A stretch of 29,657 nucleotides of DNA, taken from NCBI GenBank assembly GCA_002323535.1, contig DCQT01000004.1:1023-30679 (forward strand). The letters are read 5' to 3'. Source of the stretch: Bacteriovoracaceae bacterium UBA1511 (lineage in GTDB: Bacteria; Bdellovibrionota; Bacteriovoracia; Bacteriovoracales; Bacteriovoracaceae). This document shows positions 16,234 to 23,822 of this stretch, piece after piece (position 1 is the first letter of the stretch; the number at the start of each line of letters is the position of its first letter). Both the position numbers and the translations under genes were made by a program. The notes beneath the pieces are model-generated. The model was not told the DNA's origin. It did no database searches and saw nothing but the letters and a program-made list of their open reading frames with translations.

Positions 16234-17157
16234 ATGAAGCTAGATACATTAAAAAAATCATTTGGAGAGTTATATAGTCAATTAGTAAACGACGACTGTT
16301 GTGAAGTAATCGTTAACTCCAAGGAAGAAATTTACTACGAGGCGAAAGGACAAATACATCGGTTCGAGGGGGAAACTGGAGAGGTTTCTGAAATGGTTAT
16401 GGCGATGAGCGATCTTGCTGGAGTGAAAATTACAGAGGATACGACAAACGTGAGATTTAATCTTGGAAAAATAGCCGTGAGTGCTTCAACACCCAAAGTT
16501 TCTCGAAAAGGCTTTTGCTTCAACTTGATAAAAATTAATAGGAAAGAAGAAGTTAATTTGGCACTACTGGAAAAATGGGGTGCTGTTCGAAATGAAGGAG
16601 TTGAAATTTTAAGTAAAGCATTGAAAGAGGAAAGTAAAAGCATTCTTGTGTCAGGTGGAGTTGGTGCGGGTGCTTATACTTTGGTTGAGGCTTTGATGGA
16701 TGAAATACCAAAAAATTATCGAGTTGTAACAATTGAGCAAAGCCCAATGATGCCGACAGATAATCCTTTAGCTTCTAATCTTGTTTGTTCAACTGGAAAT
16801 CGCTCAGAGTTACCAGATCTTGTTGAAGCTGCTGGCACAATGAGAGGAGACTATGTTGTGATTTCGGAACTTTTTGGTAAAGAAGCATTTCAATATGTGG
16901 AGCTACTCAGAGATGGGCACGATGGAATTGCTCACGTAAAAGGAAGCAATGTTTTTGATGCACTAAAAAGGCTTGAGGATAAAATTCTTACACATCCAGA
17001 AGCGAGTTATAGTGATGCAAAGTACGCCATCAGCGAGGCTTTTGATTTAATTGTTTACCAGGAAAGACTAAAAACTGGAGAGAGAAAAATTAAAACAATA
17101 GCGGACCTTGAGCTTGTTGAGGGTGAAATTAGACTCAATGTTTTATACCGAGATTAA
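16234..17157 (+). CDS. CpaF/TadA-family protein with degenerate Walker A (probable pseudo-ATPase)
   Basis: An excellent ribosome site (TAGGAGGTAG) precedes the ATG. The 307-residue product aligns in order with CpaF/VirB11-like secretion ATPases: an N-terminal domain (CCEVIVNSKEEIYYEAKGQI), RFNLGKIAVSASTP, the P-loop region at 141-149, VVTIEQSP in place of the usual TIED acidic box, VVISELFGKEAFQ as Walker B with Glu212, GHDG (228-231), and the family ending (ISEAFDLIVYQERL). The P-loop reads GGVGAGAYT where GGTGSGKTT is expected, so Lys is Ala147 and the following Thr is Tyr148. The His-box TIHAN is also changed (AHVKGSN). ATP hydrolysis is therefore unlikely. It may regulate or cap a true CpaF hexamer of a Tad-type pilus encoded elsewhere; this is inference. 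Confidence 0.88.
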   Translation: MKLDTLKKSFGELYSQLVNDDCCEVIVNSKEEIYYEAKGQIHRFEGETGEVSEMVMAMSDLAGVKITEDTTNVRFNLGKIAVSASTPKVSRKGFCFNLIKINRKEEVNLALLEKWGAVRNEGVEILSKALKEESKSILVSGGVGAGAYTLVEALMDEIPKNYRVVTIEQSPMMPTDNPLASNLVCSTGNRSELPDLVEAAGTMRGDYVVISELFGKEAFQYVELLRDGHDGIAHVKGSNVFDALKRLEDKILTHPEASYSDAKYAISEAFDLIVYQERLKTGERKIKTIADLELVEGEIRLNVLYRD

Positions 17158-17199
17158 TATATCTTTTCTTAGATAAAAAATCATAAAAACTTGTTTTTA

Positions 17200-17233
17200 A
17201 AAAAGAGGCCTGAAGAGATTCAGGCCTTTTTTT
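17200..17233. terminator. Bidirectional rho-independent terminator
   Basis: AGGCCTGAA (17206-17214) and TTCAGGCCT (17219-17227) pair over nine bases around the loop GAGA. On the plus strand a T-run continues to 17233. On the minus strand the stem is followed by C and TTTTTT. It therefore ends both the CpaF-like transcript and that of the convergent small gene at 17287-17496. Confidence 0.92.
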
Positions 17234-17245
17234 GATTTCAAGTTT

Positions 17246-17265
17246 CTCCCTTTATTCAAAGGGAG
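17246..17265. other. Hairpin next to the bidirectional terminator
   Basis: CTCCCTTT (17246-17253) and AAAGGGAG (17258-17265) pair perfectly over eight bases with a four-base loop. Neither strand has a T-run after it, so it is not a second terminator. It lies 21 bases after the stop of the minus-strand gene and may stabilise the 3' end of that transcript. Confidence 0.45.
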
Positions 17266-17286
17266 TACTTATATGAAATCTGCAGG

Positions 17287-17496
17287 TTATTTGGAGGAGT
17301 CAATATACTCCTTCATCATCATTTCGATAATTTTTGATGGAGAATATGCAGGCACCATCTTACCGTCTTTGTTTTTTCTCTTTGGAATCTTCTTTTGAAA
17401 ATCCTCATAAACATCCCTCGAAAGATAAAGAGTGATCCTCTCTTTATCCGGCTTTTTCTCCTTTTCAAGGCGATGGTTAATTTTGTTAAACAACAT
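17287..17496 (-). CDS. Small probable ribbon-helix-helix DNA-binding protein
   Basis: The 69-residue basic protein contains RITLYLSRDVYEDFQKKI (about 20-37), which fits the strand and first helix of a ribbon-helix-helix (CopG/Arc-like) domain, and YSPSKIIEMMMKEYI (about 51-65), which fits the second helix. Between the helices is a Lys-rich insert (PKRKNKDGKMVPA) that is longer than usual. There is no clear ribosome site before the ATG, so the start is less certain. It ends at the shared terminator. No toxin or other partner gene is adjacent, so an antitoxin role is not supported; an autoregulatory or plasmid-type repressor is possible. Confidence 0.68.
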   Translation of the reverse strand: MLFNKINHRLEKEKKPDKERITLYLSRDVYEDFQKKIPKRKNKDGKMVPAYSPSKIIEMMMKEYIDSSK

Positions 17497-17680
17497 ATAA
17501 ATATTTTAAGTACTTTAAAGATTTAATACAAATATTATTGCTAAAAAAGTTACTTATTAGATGAGGTGTTAGATTATGTTATTTAATGAAATAATAGAAA
17601 GTTTTATAATTGTGATGTGCAAATATAATGACTAATATATATTGTAAGTTTATGTGCTATTTTTATGCATACAAAATGTA

Positions 17681-18154
17681 TTAATATATAACCTGAGTTA
17701 TTCTGTATTCTATTTCTCCACTTGGGGTGCGAACAGTAATCACATCACCCTCTAGCTTTCCTAGTAATGACCTAGCCAGAGGTGATTTCCAGGAGATTGC
17801 TCCGGCACTATTATTTATTTCGTCTTCACCAAGAATTTGGACAACTCTTTTTTCAGCCTCAGTATTTTCAATTGTCACAATAGCACCAAACTGAACTGTT
17901 TTAGTCTGCTTGTTTTTAAATTCCACCACTTCAGCTGTGTTAATTCGAGAATTTAAAAATCGTAGGCGTCTATCTATTTCACGAAGTCTTTTTTTTCCAT
18001 ATTGATAATCAGCATTTTCTGATCGATCTCCAAGACTTGCTGCCCATGAGACAGTCTTAACTACCTCGGGGCGCTCAAATTTTTGAAGTTCATTTCTCTC
18101 CGAGATTAACCTTTCTAGTCCATCTTTGGAGATATAGTTTTTTGTTTTATTCAT
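17681..18154 (-). CDS. greB: Transcript cleavage factor GreB
   Basis: The 157-residue protein matches GreB closely: an N-terminal coiled-coil domain with FERPEVVKTVSWAASLGDRS followed by ENADYQYGKKRLREIDRRL, and a C-terminal FKBP-like domain (FGAIVTIENT ... DEINNSAGAISWKSPLARSL ... GDVITVRTPSGE). The tip residues Asp43 and Glu46, which hold the catalytic Mg ion in RNA polymerase's secondary channel, are both present. GreB rescues backtracked RNA polymerase by stimulating cleavage of the nascent 3' end. The WAASLGDRSENADYQY signature favours GreB over GreA. It is transcribed divergently from the glycosyltransferase gene, with 46 bases between the start codons, and is followed by an AT-rich gap of 184 bases in which no terminator is evident. 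Confidence 0.96.
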   Translation of the reverse strand: MNKTKNYISKDGLERLISERNELQKFERPEVVKTVSWAASLGDRSENADYQYGKKRLREIDRRLRFLNSRINTAEVVEFKNKQTKTVQFGAIVTIENTEAEKRVVQILGEDEINNSAGAISWKSPLARSLLGKLEGDVITVRTPSGEIEYRITQVIY

Positions 18155-18178
18155 TCCAAAGGATGTACAATGGCCAAA

Positions 18179-18184
18179 TATAAT
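18179..18184 (+). promoter_or_regulatory. Consensus -10 box before the glycosyltransferase gene
   Basis: A perfect TATAAT lies 17 bases before the ATG at 18201. A matching -35 is not evident. If used, the transcript would start around 18190 and leave only about ten leader bases without a ribosome site, so the gene may be read from a nearly leaderless message. Confidence 0.4.
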
Positions 18185-18200
18185 TAATCAATAATCTAAA

Positions 18201-19256
18201 ATGAAAAAATTGAAAGTTGCCATTTTTTTAGCCTACGGAGGGGAATCTCATGTTTATTGGGCGAATCAAATAAAAAAGAACTCCAGGCACGATATAGATA
18301 TTTTCACTTTACCTCCAAGGTATTGGAAATGGAGAATGCAAGGCTCAGGTGGGTACTTTGCAGAGCTGATCAATTCGTATCCAGCTGAATCATATGATTT
18401 ATTTATTTGCACCTCGATGACTAATGTTAATTCATTTAAAGGATTTCTAAATAAAGACCAAAGGGATGTGCCAATTTACTTGTACTTTCATGAAAACCAA
18501 TTTTCTTACCCTGTTTCATCAATGGATCCAGATAAAGAGACTGAAAGGTATGAGCATTATCAATTTATTCAGATTCAAAGTGCACTAGTGAGTGATCGTA
18601 TCTATTTTAATTCTGAATTTAATAAAAAGACTTTCTTTTTGGGGGCAAAAAAATTAATACATCGTCTTCCAGACAAAAAAGCATTTCTTAACAGGTTATT
18701 TTCCTTAGATGTAGGTGTTTGGCCTTTGCATGTGGATGTTAATGAATATCGATTCAGTAAAAAAGAAAACGGACTACCCATATTTATTTGGAATCATCGC
18801 TGGGAATACGATAAAAATCCCAAAGAGTTTTTTGATATTTTGAGAGAATTAAAAAAAAGTAAAAAGTTTCAACTGATAGTTTGTGGCAAACAAACTGAAA
18901 ATAAAGTTTTTGAGAGGGCGAAGATTGAATTTAGCGATGAAATAATTCACTGGGGATATTGTAATTCTCGCGAAAATTACTTGAACCTTCTTTCAATGGC
19001 GACTCATTCAATTGTTACAAGTAATCACGACTTTTTTGGACTGAGTGCTCTTGAGTGTATTCTAAGTGGAATAAAAACTTTTTTCCCTGATCGTTTATGT
19101 TATCCAGAGCATTTCTCAAAAGATATTTTTGAAATAATTTCTTTTGAAAATAAAAATCATTTACTTTCTAAGATGAATGAATGTTATCCAATAACTGATG
19201 TTTACTTTCAGATAAAAAATAAATTTAGTTCATTTAACGAAATTCCTCTTCACTAA
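18201..19256 (+). CDS. GTDC1/QTMAN-type glycosyltransferase (tRNA-queuosine alpha-mannosyltransferase family)
   Basis: The 351-residue protein carries the marks of the DUF3524/GTDC1 family: GGESHVYWANQI near the N-terminus, the signature PPRYWKWRM (38-46), YFHENQFSYP (95-104), SALVSDRIYFNSEFNK, then a GT4-type C-terminal lobe with IWNHRWEYDKNPKEF and DFFGLSALECILSG. The vertebrate member (QTMAN) adds mannose from GDP-mannose to queuosine at position 34 of tRNA-Asp. Bacterial members are shorter and mostly unstudied, so tRNA as substrate is inferred from family. The protein has no signal peptide or membrane segment, in line with a cytoplasmic RNA-modifying enzyme. It is divergent from greB and followed by a lipoprotein gene 54 bases on. 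Confidence 0.88.
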   Translation: MKKLKVAIFLAYGGESHVYWANQIKKNSRHDIDIFTLPPRYWKWRMQGSGGYFAELINSYPAESYDLFICTSMTNVNSFKGFLNKDQRDVPIYLYFHENQFSYPVSSMDPDKETERYEHYQFIQIQSALVSDRIYFNSEFNKKTFFLGAKKLIHRLPDKKAFLNRLFSLDVGVWPLHVDVNEYRFSKKENGLPIFIWNHRWEYDKNPKEFFDILRELKKSKKFQLIVCGKQTENKVFERAKIEFSDEIIHWGYCNSRENYLNLLSMATHSIVTSNHDFFGLSALECILSGIKTFFPDRLCYPEHFSKDIFEIISFENKNHLLSKMNECYPITDVYFQIKNKFSSFNEIPLH

Positions 19257-19310
19257 TATTTTTCTAAGATTAGTCCGTATCTTGCGGTGAATGAAGAATG
19301 GGAGAAGAAA

Positions 19311-19613
19311 ATGAAAGCGATGAATTTATTTATTGTAATGTTGGTTTTAGGGGGATGTGCCGCTACTCCTCATATGTCAGGTATATATGTTTCTACAAAA
19401 GGCAATGTAACAACGGATCACGCAAAAGGTGGCGTGAAAAAAACAGGTCGCGCTTGTACAAAAAACTTTTTGGGGCTCGTATCAGTAGGCGATGCTTCAA
19501 TTGAAGCTGCTAGAAAGAATGGAAAGATAAAAAAAATATCTTTTGTTGATAACTCGTATAAGAATATTTTAGGTCTTTATCAAGAGTATTGCACGTTAGT
19601 TAGAGGAAAGTAG
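19311..19613 (+). CDS. TRL-like family lipoprotein
   Basis: The start at 19311 is chosen because GGGAG lies seven bases upstream and because it gives a clean lipoprotein signal (MKAMNLFIVMLVLGGC); a GTG at 19287 would add eight charged residues. The lipobox LGGC puts the lipidated Cys at residue 16. The mature part contains GRACTKNFLGLVSVGDASIE followed by AARKNGKIKKISFVDNSYKN, the core of the TRL-like family: a Cys, LGL..GDASI, and a KI..VD strand. These are small outer-membrane or periplasmic lipoproteins of unknown function found next to tRNA genes in some bacteria. The product has 100 residues. Confidence 0.85.
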   Translation: MKAMNLFIVMLVLGGCAATPHMSGIYVSTKGNVTTDHAKGGVKKTGRACTKNFLGLVSVGDASIEAARKNGKIKKISFVDNSYKNILGLYQEYCTLVRGK

Positions 19614-20050
19614 TAATAATTAATTCTTGCGTAAGCTTCGTAATTTAAATTATGTTTTCGATTTTATCAAATCCTAAAATCATACAAATCCTTATCCTAA
19701 CTTAAAGAAATGTAAATAATAAATAGTTAATTTTTAATTATTTATAAAACCTATTAGGGGCAGTTTTATTTACTTCATGAATTGCCTCCAAAAGTTCTCA
19801 TATTAAAAAAAATTTATTTCATTAATTACCTAAAGAGCACTCTCTATCGCAAGCGCACACCAGTAATTAACAACTTAACAGACAGTATTTAGCCTAATCA
19901 CTCTCAAGGAGGGTTACTTGAATGAAAACCAACGATATCAATCTCTTACACTTCGGAGTTAGTTGAATTTAACATAATCGAAAAATGAATGGTTCAGAAC
20001 TGAATGTTCCATTTGGCAATCCAAACAACCTTTTTAAGGAACGGGCAGAT
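19614..20050 (+). other. 437-base gap, AT-rich, with one possible micro-ORF
   Basis: The first 280 bases hold only AT-rich sequence without a hairpin, tRNA or long frame that I can support. From about 19900 there is a good ribosome site (AAGGAGGG, 19906-19913) before a short frame, described separately. The rest leads to the lipoprotein gene at 20051 and contains CATAAT at 19973-19978, a fair -10 box without a convincing -35. The promoter of the lipoprotein/beta-helix pair should lie here. Confidence 0.5.
19922..19966 (+). CDS. Possible 14-residue leader peptide
   Basis: The strong ribosome site AAGGAGGG ends eight bases before an ATG that opens a 14-codon frame, MKTNDINLLHFGVS. It could be a leader peptide for the lipoprotein/beta-helix operon 85 bases downstream or the remnant of a lost gene. 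A TTG at 19918 in another frame also yields 14 codons. No attenuator hairpin is seen and the composition is not a run of a single amino acid. Confidence 0.3.
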   Translation: MKTNDINLLHFGVS

Positions 20051-20419
20051 ATGATTGAATATTTAAAAAAGTTATCATGCTTTGTATTTGTGTTGATGAT
20101 ATACAGTAGTTGTATCTCATCAAGCAGGTCACCTAATAACACAAACGCATCAATAGATGAAAAGTCACAAGTTAAAAAAAGTTCTGGACTCCTAAATTTG
20201 ACATACAGGAAGAATATCAATGTGAGTGATCTCGTTAAGAACTCCTCAAACATCGATAAGTTGGTAATAACTTCAGGTTCAAAAAATACAATTGTACTCA
20301 ATCAAAAAGATTTGAAGTCGGTTAAAAATGTTTCTTTCAATTTCCCTGGCGACGACAGAGATATTTTTGCCAAGGGTTATCAAGGCTCTCAACTAGTTTT
20401 TTCAAAGGTTGTTAAATGA
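20051..20419 (+). CDS. Small lipoprotein, partner of the beta-helix protein
   Basis: The start at 20051 is preferred because AAGGA lies ten bases upstream and because it opens a lipoprotein signal (MIEYLKKLSCFVFVLMIYSSC); a longer frame from 19985 adds 22 hydrophilic residues. The lipobox YSSC gives a lipidated Cys at residue 21. The mature protein is short, Ser- and Asn-rich at first, then beta-type (LDNLVITSGSK-like strands around residues 70-115). The product has 122 residues. Its TGA overlaps the ATG of the giant beta-helix gene (ATGA, 20416-20419), so the two are made together and may form a surface complex. The family is unknown. Confidence 0.78.
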   Translation: MIEYLKKLSCFVFVLMIYSSCISSSRSPNNTNASIDEKSQVKKSSGLLNLTYRKNINVSDLVKNSSNIDKLVITSGSKNTIVLNQKDLKSVKNVSFNFPGDDRDIFAKGYQGSQLVFSKVVK

Positions 20420-23400
20420 ATATTTTATTAAGTAGAAAATTAGTTTTCTTCCTATTGATTTTATTAAGCCTTCCTGTTCATTCAGGTATGGAGATTGGTT
20501 CATTTCAGCTTGGTTTTGAGGATAGACCTAATGGTGATGCTGAGAATGGGCTGGATGGGGCGGCTGATGCGGATGCCGATTTCAATGATGCAGTGGCCGA
20601 AGGCTATGCTCTTGCAGAGACAATCAATGCGAATAGAAAAGTCACGACCATTATAGTAGCTTTAAAAATTAAAGCCGCTGGTTCGAAGGATGATATCTCC
20701 TTACATATCGATAATAATGCAAATGGGGTCTCAGAATGTCGTCTTCATGATGATAATAATTCTACAGCAATCGGAACTCCAGCTGCCCCGTTTAGAGCCT
20801 CTGCTGATAATGAGTTGTTTTCTTCAAGAATAGATATGTTTGAGAGCTCATGTGATCAGAGCTCTCTAATCAATACAAATTCTCTAAAATCTTTTTGCGA
20901 GGGAAAGTTGGTTGTTTTCTCCTGTCGGTTAGATGATGTAGCAATAAATTTAAATACTTTGACGCTTCCTGAGGTCGTTTCAAAGTTTTTGATTCTTAAA
21001 AACAAAACTCAAGAAAAACTTAATGTTCTTAATGGAACAAATGTCCTTTCAATGCTTGCACACGATACCGTCGTAAAAGGAGAGTCCCAAAGATTAGTTA
21101 CAATTGGCGGAGTTGGTTGGACGCGAGAAAGAGATTATTGGTTTAACAGTTTTTTTGGAAACAACAGTTCCGAAACAGTTGATGTAGATGGAAATAATGT
21201 GGAGTTGAAAAACTGTGACCCCAAGGTGGCAAATCTTGCTGTTAATCAAAACTGCCGCCGTGGTCTTTCCAAATATTTAGCAAACAACTTTACAAGAGAG
21301 AGGTCAAGATTAAGGGATAAAATTATTCGTTCTGTGGACTCTCAAAAAACATTTAGAATAAAAAAATTTATAGGTACAGCTTCTGGTACTAACCAAATCT
21401 CGACTGGCGAATCCTATAACTTAAATATTGAGAACCCATATGATGTGACACATAATGGAACATCTTTCTCCCAAGCCTTAGCTTCTTATAAGAAGTGCGA
21501 TTTAATTAATTGTAACACAGGCACTTTAGAGCCAAGACTTAGTCATACAGACCCTGTCATACAGGGAGCCTTTGACTTTTACTACGACAAATACAAAATA
21601 GGGGATAGATTCAGAGAAGAGACTCTTCCAAAAGGTTGTGCAAGCTTTGAGGATACTTTTTATGTTTCAGCTGAAGGCGATGAAGTTAATGCCGATGGAT
21701 CTCAATTAAATCCTTATTCCTCAATTTCCCAAGCCCTTTCTAACCAGGGGCTTAGTTCTCCAGGTAACTATAAATGTACTTTAGTAATTGTAGAAAACGG
21801 CTCATACAATGAAAGAATTAGTATCATTGGAAGTGGTGAAAGTAGAAATCTCACAATAATGGGTGTGAATCGACAAGGTGTCAATTTTGAAAAAACGGTG
21901 GACTTAGTAGGTTGGGTTAGAATTAATAATATTTATCATGATCATGATAATGACCCGGCCACTCCAAATGTGAATCAATGTCCTGGCGGAGGTGATTGTA
22001 ATATCTATAGAGCCCCTGCTCCCGCAAGTGCAAATCAAAAATCTGTTCTTATCTATAAAGATAAAAACCTTCCATCGGTTGAAAAACTGGGCTGGTATGG
22101 TTTCTACGAAGTCGCTCAAACAACCGACTTTGACAGCAATGTGGTAAGCACTAATTACGTAGAGCTAAATCCAAACAACTACGACAATGGGCTAACTGAT
22201 AGTGGGATTAATAATTATCGTGATTATTTGTTATCTCGCATGGAAGCCCAAAATGGGCTTAGCTCAATGGAGCTTCATCAATTTCCGTATTTTAAATCCT
22301 ATTGGGAGCGTTCCGGTTTTTCTTGGAGTGGTTTTTCAGGAGCACAGTTTATGTATGAGGACCCATCTGATGGGCAAAAATATTTTTATTTTAAACCTAT
22401 GGATGGTGAGATCACGATAGCTAACTTCAATACTAAGTTGTATAATTCGGGTGGCTTGATTGTATCTAATGTCAGAAACGTCGTTATTCAAAATATTACT
22501 GTTCGAAACGGTAGCGCATTCATCGCTAATGGTTCTTCTGATATAAAACTTGTAGGAAATAGATTTATTTCTGTAGGAAGAGCCGTATATTTTCACAATG
22601 GTTCAAATAACATAGAATTTGAAGGGAATTTAATATACGGAAACTTTGGATTTTCTACCTCTGCCAATGAACCAAATGCAAATGCTAAATTAAAACTATT
22701 CGAGCCCTACGGTAGTAATGACCACTCCCTATTGTTTATGTATAACGCAGGAGAAAACATAAGCGTTAAAAATAATGTTATAGTCGACGGTATAAATTCT
22801 ATTAGAGTTAGCAAAGCTACAGGTTATGCAAGTTCTGAAGATGATTTGAAAATTACAGGTAATTATGTTGCCAATTCTATTATTTCAGGGGTCGAATTTA
22901 ACGGGGACGGTGAAAGAGTAGATATCTCAAAGAATTTTTTCTCTAACAATGCAAGATCTATTTGGATTAGGGATAGTCATTCCCCAGTGGGACCTTTTTT
23001 CATTAATGGTAACGTTATTTATAACGCGAACAATTTTGACTCCATAAACAATCCTAATCAAAACCCGTATAGCGCTATTAATCTTACCATTTGGTTTAGC
23101 GATTTTGTTCAGGTTTATTTGTACAACAACTACATTGAAAGCGATCGTTGTTTTTACGGAGCGACGTATACGGGAGCTGAAAACATATATGCTCTAAATA
23201 ATGTCTTCAATTGTAGAAGATCCTTAGGTAATGATACTTACTACACTACATTGGAGGAGCACCCCAACGGGTCAGGTTCTTTGTCTTTTTTACATAAAAA
23301 CAAACAAGCTCTTTTCAGCGGAAATTTCTTCGGAGGAGTTAAGGATACAAGAACTAACCTAGATTATGTTCTTGATTCACGAATAAATGGATCTAGTGTT

Positions 23401-23760
23401 TCGTTTGATAATGATTATGTTATGTATGATAGTGAGGTAATTTTTATTCTTCACAACAATCAGGACAACCGGGATACTGTTAATGGAAATAATATAAATT
23501 ATTATGCCCAAGCTGTTCCAACCCTTAGTAGGAAAGATTTTTGTAGAGAACAGACGAGAAACCACCTAGGGACATCCTCTCCGCCATGGGACTTTGTTCA
23601 CAATGCAAATAACAGAGAAGGGGTTTTAACAGCTTATAATATCAATCGCAATATAGATATAGAGCTTCCAGGAGAGTACTTTAGCGGCTCTTCAAGTTTT
23701 ATAGGTCCTTTTCGAGATTCAGACAATAGTTGCAGTGACTTTGGGTGGCTCATTGATTAA
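20416..23760 (+). CDS. Large exported right-handed beta-helix protein
   Basis: The 1114-residue protein has a signal peptide (MNILLSRKLVFFLLILLSLPVHS). The region up to about 400 is Asn- and Asp-rich with a few cysteines and no recognised fold. From about 412 comes FYVSAEGDEVNADGSQLNPY followed by SSISQAL, the entry motif of DUF1565/pectate-lyase-like helices. Residues about 480-960 contain repeated strand turns such as NVVIQNITVRNGSAFIANGS, IKLVGNRFISVGRAVYF, IEFEGNLIYGNFGF, ISVKNNVIVDG and VDISKNFFSNNARSIW, typical of parallel beta-helix repeats. Such proteins are polysaccharide lyases, epimerases or adhesins; no catalytic set is evident, so the activity is open. Translation is coupled to the lipoprotein by a four-base overlap. 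Confidence 0.85.
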   Translation: MNILLSRKLVFFLLILLSLPVHSGMEIGSFQLGFEDRPNGDAENGLDGAADADADFNDAVAEGYALAETINANRKVTTIIVALKIKAAGSKDDISLHIDNNANGVSECRLHDDNNSTAIGTPAAPFRASADNELFSSRIDMFESSCDQSSLINTNSLKSFCEGKLVVFSCRLDDVAINLNTLTLPEVVSKFLILKNKTQEKLNVLNGTNVLSMLAHDTVVKGESQRLVTIGGVGWTRERDYWFNSFFGNNSSETVDVDGNNVELKNCDPKVANLAVNQNCRRGLSKYLANNFTRERSRLRDKIIRSVDSQKTFRIKKFIGTASGTNQISTGESYNLNIENPYDVTHNGTSFSQALASYKKCDLINCNTGTLEPRLSHTDPVIQGAFDFYYDKYKIGDRFREETLPKGCASFEDTFYVSAEGDEVNADGSQLNPYSSISQALSNQGLSSPGNYKCTLVIVENGSYNERISIIGSGESRNLTIMGVNRQGVNFEKTVDLVGWVRINNIYHDHDNDPATPNVNQCPGGGDCNIYRAPAPASANQKSVLIYKDKNLPSVEKLGWYGFYEVAQTTDFDSNVVSTNYVELNPNNYDNGLTDSGINNYRDYLLSRMEAQNGLSSMELHQFPYFKSYWERSGFSWSGFSGAQFMYEDPSDGQKYFYFKPMDGEITIANFNTKLYNSGGLIVSNVRNVVIQNITVRNGSAFIANGSSDIKLVGNRFISVGRAVYFHNGSNNIEFEGNLIYGNFGFSTSANEPNANAKLKLFEPYGSNDHSLLFMYNAGENISVKNNVIVDGINSIRVSKATGYASSEDDLKITGNYVANSIISGVEFNGDGERVDISKNFFSNNARSIWIRDSHSPVGPFFINGNVIYNANNFDSINNPNQNPYSAINLTIWFSDFVQVYLYNNYIESDRCFYGATYTGAENIYALNNVFNCRRSLGNDTYYTTLEEHPNGSGSLSFLHKNKQALFSGNFFGGVKDTRTNLDYVLDSRINGSSVSFDNDYVMYDSEVIFILHNNQDNRDTVNGNNINYYAQAVPTLSRKDFCREQTRNHLGTSSPPWDFVHNANNREGVLTAYNINRNIDIELPGEYFSGSSSFIGPFRDSDNSCSDFGWLID

Positions 23761-23772
23761 AAAAATTAATAT

Positions 23773-23822
23773 TTGATATCTTTTCATATTTCGCTATCAT
23801 TCCTCAAAAGAAGGAATGATAG
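23773..23822 (+). promoter_or_regulatory. Promoter with an 11-base inverted repeat over the -10 box and the start codon
   Basis: TTGATA (23773-23778) and TATCAT (23795-23800), 16 bases apart, make a near-consensus sigma-70-type promoter. The -10 box lies in the left arm of a perfect inverted repeat: CTATCATTCCT (23794-23804), a seven-base spacer, then AGGAATGATAG (23812-23822). The right arm covers the ribosome site and the ATG. Transcription would begin around 23807, inside the spacer, so the hairpin cannot form in the message. The repeat therefore reads better as an operator for a dimeric repressor than as an RNA switch. Confidence 0.6.

Noticed and set aside
17246..17265. Perfect eight-base hairpin as a terminator
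   Set aside because: Neither strand has a T-run behind the stem; the adjacent hairpin at 17206-17227 has T-runs on both sides and explains termination in both directions.
17287..18154. Toxin-antitoxin pair formed by the ribbon-helix-helix protein
   Set aside because: The neighbouring gene on the same strand is greB, 184 bases upstream, and no toxin-like frame is adjacent.
23794..23822. RNA thermometer or riboswitch masking the acyltransferase start
   Set aside because: The likely promoter has its -10 box in the left arm, so the transcript would start in the spacer and lack one arm of the hairpin.
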